Program-made: the position numbers and the translations under genes
DNA from: Xiphophorus maculatus
Taxonomy: Eukaryota; Chordata; Actinopteri; Cyprinodontiformes; Poeciliidae
Direction: 5' to 3'
DNA length: 64,000 nt
Assembly: GCF_002775205.1 (NCBI RefSeq)
Contig: NC_036454.1
Location: 10,498,882 to 10,562,881 of the forward strand
Part shown: piece after piece, positions 19,779-31,700 of the stretch
Layout: each line of letters opens with the position of its first letter
How positions within the stretch are numbered: the stretch's first letter is position 1
Notes under the pieces: model-generated
Seen by the model: the letters and a program-made list of their open reading frames with translations, nothing else
What the model was told of the DNA's origin: nothing
Databases searched by the model: none

Positions 19779-22700
19779 TCAAACAAAAAGGACAGAGTAA
19801 GGAGGACACCGGCATTGCTCAGAGGATAGTTCCCACATCCAGGAACCATGACAACCAGGAGTAGATGCTGCAGTCCAGAAGGTTCTGGAAAATAAATTTA
19901 AAAAAAACAAGAGGATTTATAATTACTGTATAAAAAATACAGAATGAATTTGTTTTACTGTATCTACCTTATGTAAAAAATAATTTTAAAAAATTAATTT
20001 CTCAACAAAGTAAGAGTTTTGACTGCAGCAAACGTATTAAATTCCAGTTGTTGTTTTTTTTACCTAATGCCCTCCATGCCATCTCCTGCGCAGCGATCAG
20101 AGTTTGACATGGCATCACTTTGACACTCTGCGCAGACCAGCCGCTCTCGCACCAGCTGAGCACTCCACAGCTTGAGCTTGCATGCAGCACTGGCCTGCTT
20201 CACCCTGAGGTACACACAGTAACTGCAGGAGGACAGCACAAAAAGGGAGCGAAAGGAAAAATGATTCAGAAAAATGATTCAGAAAACCTGACTTTATACA
20301 GGATTGAAAAGCACAAAGACATAAATATTGATAATTTGGAAACCTGTACATGTTTCTCTGAGAGAATGAAGGAGGGTTTTTTTTTGCTCAGCTCTGCAGC
20401 AGTCACTCATCCAACTTGTTGTTCTTTGCTTTAATGTCAGTTGAGCTTCTCCAACAAAAAAGACAAATGGGAAAAATAACCAGATGGAGATGCTGGGACA
20501 CATCTATGCTTTAAGAAATTGTAAAAAGGTTTTTCTTCTCCAAAACAGTTTAATGTACCCAGACTAAATATAAATGCATCAACAACAGATTTGTTCCTTT
20601 TGAAGGTGATCCAGCAGTGTCATGGTCACCTGCTCAATCCTAATGTCAACACAGCTCAGTCTGCAGACTGGAAACAATTAAAGTCTTTTTTCTCCTCTAA
20701 TAGCTGTGCTCTCTGAATACTCTTTGAACTCCGCTCTACTATTTATGTTGTCTGTGACTTGCGCAGCTTTGACTAAACACAAATGTCAGTGGGAGGATTC
20801 TTCAATGAAAACATTAGATTTTAGCTTCTCTATTCCCCAGATTTCACAGTGACATTTCAGCAGGCACTGCTTTCATTTTCTTTCTAGGAAAATAAGGAAC
20901 CCCAACCCTAACCAAGAAGAAATAGAGTGCCTTGTAAAACTTTACAAAATTATTAATATATTTGGTCATATTAAATATAGAAATTATATTAGAAACACAA
21001 GCACATTACTGCTAAGTGGAAGAAAAATAATATGTTGTTATTGTTCTAATTTTCTATTTTACAAATAAAAATCTAACTAAATGTGTTGCATTTGCATTAA
21101 AGTGAGAGAAAGGGCAAGGAGAGAAATAATCAGAGTTGTCAAAAGACCAAATATAACTCTGGAAGTGCTGCAAACATCCACAGTTCAAGTTCTCTTTAAG
21201 GAACTATTTGTGCTTTCCACAAAAATGTTCTTTGTTGTAACATAGCTACCCAAAATTCTTTGCAAAAATCTATGCAAAAAACTAAACAGGTGTGAATGCT
21301 CTGATGCAAACAAAATAATTTTTTTGGCCCACAATATTTAATAGATTAGAAAATCATTGAAAAGTTTTATTCAGTAACTTAATACACATTGAGTAAATAA
21401 TTTGCATGCAGCAAAGCCTTTATTTCCGCAAATCATCCTTCCATAGCTAAAAAAACCCCTCAACAATTAGTTTCTTTAAGAATAAGATATTCTTAAAGAA
21501 ATATTCAGACAAATAAAAAAAATTATATAGAAATGAGGGCTTATCCAATTCAGAATGAGTTGCAAGACATGAAAACTGATCTTCACATATGCTCTTCAGA
21601 CAGCCTGCCACACTTTTCAGATTTTTTCTTTACAAAGTATTTTGAAAACTATGAATTAACTTTCTTTTGTTTTAATATTATGGGCCATGTTGTGTTGCTT
21701 TATGACACAAATCCCAAATCCATTGCGTTTTGTGATTGTAATCTTACAAATACAGTATTAAAACATGTACGATGTACTGTACGTATATATGTTTACAAGT
21801 TGAAGGTTTTCCATTAGACTCTAAAAATAGATTATCTGTTAGATGTACTAAAATGCACAATATTGTATCTTCTCTCTAATTGAAGTAAAAACTTGCTTCA
21901 ATAACTTATTTCAGTCGCTGTAAACCTGCTAATACCACAATAGCACACATGTTCATGCTATGTCTCACACTCCAAAATTTCAGACAGAGTTTTAAGAAAT
22001 CTGAGGGCGTGCAGATTAATTTCATGTCTCTTGGGTCAATTTCCATGACAACAGCGGTAATACACCAGATGTCTGTTTGAAGTCATATGTACTCAGCTTC
22101 ATTTATGAGGACTCAGAGTTCCCTGGTGCTTTCCGTTTCAGCCAAAACAAAGAGATCTCATGTCCATTTTAATCAGGCTTAATGGTTCTGAGTAGACAGG
22201 AAACAAGTCACGATTTTGTTCTCTTGTTTTTTAGCAGTTCAAATAACACTAAAATCAGCTTTGATAAAAAATGACACAGATGCAGTGAGGGGTTTTCCAT
22301 TGATATGGATTAAAGTAACTTTATCAGTAGAGGTCAGCCCATGATACATATTCAGTCCTGCCAGTTACACAGCCAAAGCACAAGGAAACATCGGCCTTGG
22401 TCTGTGTTCTCTAATCTTCATGCAAAACTGATTTTAGAGTGACCTTTGAACTGACGTCAAAACTGATATGAACCAAGACAAAAATGCTGCAGCTTTGAAG
22501 AATCGTTTTCCATAACAGAATGAGCTAGAGGTAAAAGTTCACTTGAAAAATGCAGGGCATTTTCCACCAGGTTTTGGAAATCAGAATAAAAATTCAGTCT
22601 AAATCCATCCATCCAGTGTCTATATCCACTTGCAGCATTGCAAGCGAGTCCCTATCTTCGGTGAAAGGCGGAGTACATTGTGTAGTGCTAGCCAATCCAT

Positions 22701-25700
22701 CACAGGAAAACACAGAGGCACAAAGGACACACAAGCATGCATCCATACACTCACACCTAAAGGCTCTTTTAACCCCTTAAATGCCCCCATAACGTTTACA
22801 TGCTCAATGTACTAATTGCAGAGAAACAAACTATTTATCCGTCGTTATCGGTGGCCATCCTAACTAGTCTGGGTGTTCATGACAGCCTCTGATATCAGGA
22901 AGAAGCAGTACTGTAGCAGAGAGCAAGAAGGGGAGTGTAGCTGTAAGAAGCACATATACAAGCATGATTGACAGAGCTAAGACCCGCCTCCTGGTTCTGA
23001 TTGGTTGTTAGTTAGTGCTGCAAGAACTGGGAGAAGGCAGAGGAGTTACATTTTTTCACAGATCATCTGTCTCAAATTGTACTGTCATGACAGTGACAGT
23101 TTCAACACATATGTTAAGAAAATTTGTTACATACTGCAGCTTTAAGAGGTTAAACAACAATTAACATAACAAACATGATTTAGGACTCTGGGAAGCCGAA
23201 GTACCCAGAGCAGAAATCAAACATGTACAGGGAAAACCTGCAGAACTCTACAAAGAAAGATTATTTTATTTAAATGGAAAAATACAACGAGGTTGTGATA
23301 TCTGAAAGTTTAGTCTGTGACTCCTTAAAAAGTCATTACGGCTTTTATTGTAAGTGCATGCACTCATTAGTGAGGTTGGTTGTTTATGATGCTAGAGGCA
23401 TGACACACCCAGCTGTAAACTGTTATGTAGATCTATCTAAACATATTTTGAGCCTGCAGAAGGGGATATTTGTTATTTCCAAAAAGAATTTGAAGTGATT
23501 TTTGTCATCTAAAATAAGTCAAGATATTTAAGCAAACCTCCAGGGACAGATGTCACATTTTTGTGTGGTTTAATTTTTCTATAAGTTAAAAAACCTTTCA
23601 GCTTCAACAATTGTTTGTTGCTGTTGTTTGTAATAACATAGAAAACATACAGTATTTATTGTAGTGTGGTGTGGCATTACCTGTCCTTCTCCTCCTTCAT
23701 CAGCATGTGAGGTCTCCTCCAAGGGTCCTTGAAGTTCCTCTTGAAAAAATCAGGCAGGATTTTTGCCACCTCTAAAGTTTAGTGGTGGAGATACAAACAA
23801 AAAAGAAATCAAAGTTCAAATACATCCCCATCAACAGTTTTGGCAGCATAAGAAAAGGTAGATAAAAATCCTAACCTTTTAGCAATTTCTTATTTTGTGA
23901 AACTCAACATATATCTATATATACATCATAGGTATCAAACTCCAGTCCTGGAGGGCCACTGCCCTGCAACTTTTAGATGTGCCTCCCCTGCACCACAACT
24001 CAATAGAATATTAATAATAGAATATTAGCAAGGCTCTGGAGAACTGATCGACACAAGGAGGAGGTAATTAAGCCATTTCATCACAGCGTTTTGTACCTGT
24101 GGCAGTGGCCCTTGAGGACTGGAGTTTGACACCCCTGATATACATTATATAGACAGCATGTTCTCATTTCTTTCATGTTTGAAAAATGGCCAAGGAAAAG
24201 CAGTATATGTGATATGTCATATTTACACCTCTCCTTGCTGGTGTATCGTATTAGATTATACTCCAGCAATAAAAGTTGAACTTTTTTTTCTACTTTGACT
24301 TTTTGTATGTCCTTACCAGCTGCATACTGTATCTCAATCTGCTGCTTGGCTGATTGCTCAAGCTGTTTAGATGAGTCAGAGTGACACAGACCAGTGTTTT
24401 ACTCTGTTTTCTGCAGAAATGTTCTGCTTGCATCAGAATTATCAGTGTCCTGGTATCTTACAGTCTGGAAAACCTCTTAATAGTGAAGTCTGCAACTGAG
24501 GTGATGAAATATTCCAGCTGGATGTTGGATGTAACAACAGATGTTTGGAAATGTGTTGTTTACAGTGCAACTCCTAACAAGACCTCTTTTGGAAAAAACT
24601 GCAACCAAATTAATATGTAACAGAGTTCAGACAAGGAGCTCTCACATGCACAAATGTAGATCAGAAGCAGTCACACAGAGGTTGTACCTTTGGCATTGTC
24701 ACATATGACGTTGTTTCCGTAACACCCTCGTCTCTGTCTGAGATCTGGGCAAGGGGTTCCTCCATTTCTCGGGGGAATGGTCACTTGGCGACTCCTCTCC
24801 TTGCTGCCGACTCCACAAGGAGATGAGCATGACGACCAGGGACCCCATGATCCAACCGCACAGTCCATGGCTGCTGAGGGGTGCAGGAAATCATAGAGAT
24901 ATTTCACAAAATAACTTTAGAGAGCTTCAAATGATCCTCAGTGAGGAGAAGTTAGCTGAAGTTAGCAACAGAAGGGTTCAACATGACTTTGATAAAGTCA
25001 ACAAATCTGGAGAGACTGCAGCACATATGTCTGTCTGTTTATCTGTATATATAGATAATTGTTAATGTTGTTCTTTTTGTTTGTTTAAACTTTAATGTAA
25101 AACTCCTTGGCTATCAGATAAAGAAAGCACTTTTTAAGTATTATTGATAGAAATGCTATTTTTAAGCAGTTCTGTAAATGTTATTCAAATTTACAGAAGG
25201 TAAGGTTTGTTCCCATTGTGTCATTTTACAAACACAAAATTCAATGTATTTTGTTGGAGGTGGAGGTTCACCTTCCAGCAGAAAGACAAAACTAAACTTA
25301 CAGAACTAAACAAAACTGAGATCCTGAAAGAAGTTTTAAAATTGCTATTTGTAGACATTTTCCAGTGCAATCTGGCTGAGCCAAAGGAAAATTGACCAAT
25401 ATGTCAGTCTTGTTAGAAAACCAACTCAAAGAACAGGAACTGATCTAAGGGCCCTGATATAAAACATGCCACACTTTCTGGGAGTTAAAGATATTCTCCT
25501 AATCTTTGCATTCATGTCACAGTGTCTGGTTTTTAGCATTAGTTGACACACACACACATATATGTATGTTTGTAGGTAGGCAGGTGGCATTGGGTAGCTG
25601 TTATTAAAAGTGATTTATGTAGGATCAGCTACATCCCAGACGCAGGAAGTCTGCAGCCCAGGTCATATGTGTTGTGGTGGCTTTAGATAGGGGCTAATTG

Positions 25701-28700
25701 GCATCCTGTCCCTTCTAGTTTTGCCCTTTAAACTCACACCCGCAAGGGCAACATAGCACATAAACAGCAGCAGCAATTAGACTTCCTGCTCATGAGGCTG
25801 ATTTGGCCAATTACAACAAGCTAAGGGGAAGTTGTATTCCTGAGATTGCTATTCTGATCAAAGCCAAAAAACAAAAACAATAATCAAGCCTTGTTCAGTT
25901 ACCAGATTTAATGGCTGTGGGCATTTAAGGGCCTTGTTTTGAGGAGGAACCACAAACATTATAAACAAGGCAATGAGAGGCAATCAGGACCTAAACAAAA
26001 ACATCAAAATCTGAACAAACACATTTACACCAGAATATTATTTTCATTCACTTCACTTCCACTTCCATGACATGAGAACACGAGAACAGAACAGGTGCAC
26101 ATAGCATGATACTCTGAGAACCTTGATGAAATGACAGAGAAGGAGTGGATAAATATACCATAACTGAATCTAATCTCCCCCGCCACATAAAAGGTTCCAC
26201 TCTTTCTTTATAAAACTCATCCAACCATCAGTACAATACTGCGATTGAATAATTGTGTGTGTGTGTGTGGGAGGAAAAAGGGGCTTTTAAGGTGCCGCCT
26301 GTTTGGCTCACTCCCAAGCTAAATTTTGAGAGGAGAGAGGGCGGCGCGGTGACACGGCGGATCCACAAAGCCACTGTGGAATCTGTGAATTCCTGAACAT
26401 TAGTGCTTCCAACCTGACACTTTACTTTCCCACAAAACAATGTGCAAACAGCATCTTGCAAAAGTATTAACATGCTTAAACTTTTTTATTATTATTTTTT
26501 CAGTTGCAATCACAAAAAAAATATGTTATTCCTACATGTAACAAACCCAGAAAAAGTGGAGCACAATTTGTACATTAAAAGCAAATAATACACCCATCCA
26601 TCCATGCATTCATTGTCTACACCTGGTTATCCATGCAGAGACATGTGGGGCTGGTGCCTAGCTATAGCAGTCAATGGATGGAGGAAGTATACACAATGTA
26701 CAGGTCACCAGTCCATCACAGGGCAATAACCAGAGCCTTCTTGCTGCCAGGCAGCAGTGCTAATAAAAGTGGCATGGACACTGTAATACATTTTAAGTTC
26801 TTTAATTTATGCATTAAATTAGCATAAGCATTAAATTAGCTCTTGCTAATTTAATTCTCGCTGTTCAGGAATTATCCTGAACAGTGAGGACAATTCACAA
26901 CTCTAATTATGCTTAGACATTAACGTTGTCAGAGGACAGTTAGGAATTAGAAAACTTGTAAACTTTCATTCTATGTAAAGAATGTACACTGAGTTTTTTC
27001 ATTGTTACAAGTATCGGAGAGTATTGGAAAAATGTCTTGTTCCACGAGCAGATTATTTCACTTATAGCTAATACTTTTTCATCAATATTAAGAAATTATT
27101 GGCTGAAAACAAGCTCATACTGAAATGTTACTTATAAGTAAGTGGAGTCTTATTTCAAGTGTACTAAGATATTTGTGTTTTTGTAGTATATTAAAACAAG
27201 TGGTTTCCCAATAAGATACATTGAAGTCTGCTTTTGTAATGTGATATGAATAGTTTTGAAGCACATCATTTACATACAAATAAACATAAACCTACACACA
27301 AATGATTGGGGAATTTCCACTTTTTTCATCTTCATATAAAACACACACAGAAACGTTCTCTCGAGAAGAATTTAAAAGATAAACGGGTGAAAAGCATAAT
27401 AACTTCCTACTTATGCCTTCTGCGCCTGTTCTTATCCTAACATGCCTTTCCTTCCGTTTGCACAGAGCAGTTTTAATGTTATTTTTGTCCTTTTTTTAGC
27501 AGCACAAACACAAACAAGCAGGACACTTGAGGTTTTGCCACAGTGAAATCAGTTCTGTTTAATGGTTTAAACACCCACAGAGGGATAGAACTATTTTAAC
27601 CCCACTCATCAACACACTCATGCAAACAGGAATAAGGTTTTGTCTGGAAGCATAAACCTGTTGGCCCCGAGCCACCAGAGGTCAGGAGGAAATTACCAAA
27701 CTGTGGTGGGCCCCCACTCTGCTTCTGGTGCCACCCACATGCTAACCCTGACAGTCTGGATCACACAGTCACCATTGTGCCCTATTTGCATTGTGGAGGA
27801 GAAAGTCCCATTTGGACAGCCTCTCACCAACTCTGACCTCTGACCCCAATGCAGGAAACAAATGGTGTTTGTTGCTCTATTTACTTAGGCAAATTCAGCT
27901 TTCCTCTTTAATATGAGTTTTATGCTAGAATAATTTTTTGAGCATTATTAAATATTTTGAGAGAAATTAGATCCTAATATTAAAACCAGTGAAAGAAAAA
28001 CATTCTTGCTGCATCAAATATGTTCTAATCATTTATTTTCTTCAATTTATATAGGGAAAATTTCTTTTCACTGCAAAAACGTACAATCTTACCAGGTATT
28101 TTTGGTCTAGTTTCTAACGCAAACATCTTAGTACACTTGAAATAAGACAAACTAACATACAAGTAACTTTTCAGAAAGACATAGAGACATGTTTTAATTA
28201 AATAATTTCTTAATATTGACTTTTTAAAAAGTCCTTGTTCCATTGGCAGATAAATTAACTTATAACATGGGGAAAATATAAGTTAAATAATCTGTCAAAG
28301 GAACAAAGATTTTTTTTCATCAATAAGCTTAAGTAAATAAGCTTGACTTATTTACTTAAAAGGAATTTAATTAATTTTTAATATTTTTTATTTGTTTTAT
28401 TTTTTTGCCAACTCCAGGCCTAACGCACAATTACAGCACATTTTTTGTTTGTACAGAATGTCGCAGAGAAAGAGAAAAAAAAACCCCAAAAAACCAGATC
28501 GGAAAATAAAGTTACTACTGCTAAAGAAAAAGCGTATTGACTACAATACGCTTTTTAAGCTTGACTTATTTACTTAAGAAAAGCTCCTATAACGTCCTAA
28601 AAAGTTACTTGTAAGTCAGTTTTGTCTTATTTCATGTGTTATAAGATATTCGCACTAGAAACTAGACCAAAAATACTTGGTAAGATTTTGTGGTCTTGTT

Positions 28701-31700
28701 TTGTTTACTGTTTATGATAAGTTAGTATTAATGGCTTTAAGATGAAAGTAAGCGATCCCTTTTTATTTATTTTGTAATATTTCAGCATAAAACTAAAAGT
28801 GTTGGGGAGTTCCCATTGTTAAAGAGGCCAAGGAGCTCAGACAATTTGGCAAGATTTTTAATTTATTTGTAGAATTTGTCGCAAGTATGAATCGCCTCCA
28901 TCCTTTCGCTTTTACTCTAATAAAAAGCATGTTTTTAATAACATAAAAAAATCAATTAGCTATATCTCTGTTTTGTCTTCCACTAGCCCTTGTTCTGCTC
29001 CATCTGTTGCCTTTTTTTGGTTCCTTTTTGCCTCCCCCTCCCCCCTCTGGTTTTCTGATGGGATGTCCAGCTGGTGTCTGAAAGCCCATGTTGGCTCAAA
29101 ACCACCACACTGTCTCCTTCCCAATACAGTGAGTCCCACTAGGCCAAGATCTGACCACTGTTAACATTTAGGAACATCAGCAAAGGAAACACAATAAAAC
29201 CACAAGTCTGGTGAAACCTTTGATGGGGATGATTTTTTCTAATGACAGCATAAACAGGAACAGCAAACAAACCAACCCCTTAACAAGGATTAATTAAAAC
29301 ACTTTTGTCTTAAACTCTATGCACTTTTCCCCAGACATCCATAAAACCCTAAAGAATCAGAGAAATTAGTTATTCTACGGGTATGACTGCAACACTGTCG
29401 TCATTCAAAAAAAGTATTTGTATTTAAACCCTGCTATGCTTTAACAATTAAGTACTTAATGTCACTAAAGTTGTCTCAGCTTTGAATTCATTGCTTTATG
29501 TTTGAGGCAATAACAATTGGGCAAGTTTAGAAAGTGTTGGAATTTTAAGTTTTATTATCTGACAACATACAAAATAAACTTTTAAAGCCATAATCTGACC
29601 TATATGAGAATATTCATATAAAGTGAACGTCATATTTTTAAGGATATATAAACAGCAAATATGACCTGGGAAATTGATAAGGAGGAGATCATCAAGTGAT
29701 GACATGGATGTGAACCAAATGTGATTGTGATTTTGCCAAAATTTAAGATAAATTACCATGCTCTTTTGTTTTCTTTTTCTTTCCTTCTCTGGTTTAAATT
29801 TTTTCCCACTGAACCTTTTATTTGTTTTCAGTCATGAAGCAGATGTTGGACATCAACTTTGCAATCAGGACTTTTCCAAGCACAGGAAACTAAATGAAGA
29901 GAAATGCCACAGCAGCTGTGGCATTTCATGTGGAAGGGGAATGAACAGGAAACAAGGTGAAGGAGGAGTGAAAATAAATGGAAAAAGGACGAAGAGATCT
30001 TGGCATTTCAAAAATACCCAAGTGAAAAGTAAAAGAAGCCAGATATCTGCAGCAGAAGGAGGCATGTGAGTGCATTTAAGGTGAAGAACCTGTCAGAGTG
30101 AACACAACCAGACCGCTAGAGTATAAAGGAGCCTCCTCCTCCAGATTTTTGAGGACCTGCATGATCTTTACAGTCTGTGCAGCAAAGCAATTATTTTGAC
30201 TGAAAACACACTGTGAACATGAATTTATGACAGAACTCCTTAAAGGGGTTTTTTGTGTCAAGGGCAGAGACTCATCCAATTAAAACAGAAAAGAGACAAC
30301 CTAAACAAGAACTTTGAGTTTCTGCTTCTTTAATTTTTCCTTGGAAAAGTCCTTAAATTTCCAGGCAAATAAAGTTGAATTGTATTGAGTGGAGTTAGAT
30401 TTGGCAGAATCAAAATCAAACCAACAATTTCTCATATTGGTAAAATTCAGTCTGGTCAACTGAGTCTCCAGGTTATCAGGATCAGCAACAGGTTGAGTGG
30501 TCTTTGTGTTGAAGTTAAATAAAGCACTTTGAAATGCCTTGCTGCTGTAATGTGCTATACAAATAAAATTTGATTGATTGATTCATTGAACAAATCTCAG
30601 AACTTCAAATATCACATTATTAATAGTGGAGGTTGTGTATTTTTAAGATTAATGAATAATCTTAATGTGCAGAAAAAATAAATTAACCCAAAATATCATG
30701 AGAGCATGTCGACCTCCAGCCAAATCTGTAATGCAGGAGCTTTATATTGAGGAAAAATAAAACTCAATTCAGATTAAAATTACTTTTACAACTAATTTAG
30801 AGGCTTTTCCCCCTCCATAATTGTTTAGCAAGTATTACAGTATATACAACAACCACCAAGCTGTAAAATGTTTCATTGTGTTTGACATTTTGTGTGATCC
30901 TTTGCTCTATTTTTAGACTTTGTGGTTTGTCTTTGAAAATTGTTTGATTGATTTGGTTTGACCGGTTTTGTTTCATGTTCTGTGTTCCTTTTATGTTCTG
31001 TCTGTGCTCAGTTATGATTTTAGTTGATCTTGCCTGCTGGTCTGGTTAGACACTTGCTCTGGTTTCTGATTACCCTAAAAGTTTGAAATTATATCTCTTT
31101 CAGGATGCGTGCAGGCTGGTTGCCAGTTGTTTCTTGCGTTTTGTGGTCCTTTAAACACTGTTTCTGCTGTGATGCTTTGAATTTTCTTTTAAAAATGTGC
31201 ATTTTCTGTGATCTGTCTCAACCTTTAACGTCTTCCATTACACAATTTCTCCTTTCCATTACTGTATATTTTCTTTCATACAATTACAACACAAACAGAT
31301 CCCCTTATAAAAGTATTTTTCCATGCCGTACAATAAGAAAAATGAAATGCAGCTCTGGAAAACATTAAGAGCCCACTGCACTGAATCCCATTGAAAACCT
31401 CATGGTTATTCTACCAAATAATGATTTCTGAACTCTTCCAGAGTTAAAACATTAGTATTATTGTTTCTAAATCAATATGAACTTGTTTTCTTTGCTTTAT
31501 TTGAAGTCTGAAAGCACTGCATCTTTTTTGTTATTTTGACAATTTCTCATTTTCTGCTAATAAATACAAAATTCTTGCTTGAAATTTCAGAGACATGTTG
31601 TCAGTAGTTCATAGAGTAAAATAAAAAAAAATATTTTACTTAAACATATACATATAAAAAGTAAAATCAGAGAAACTGATCATTGAAAGTAGTCTCTTTT

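Larger units (their letters stand above)
20223..23680. other. sbspon-type intron 3
   Basis: A 3.5-kb intron made largely of old repeats: a Tc1-like copy (20928-21790), a non-LTR tail with (ATCC)n start (22604-22765) and an unclassified repeat (22840-23150). No exon was found in it. Confidence 0.6.
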
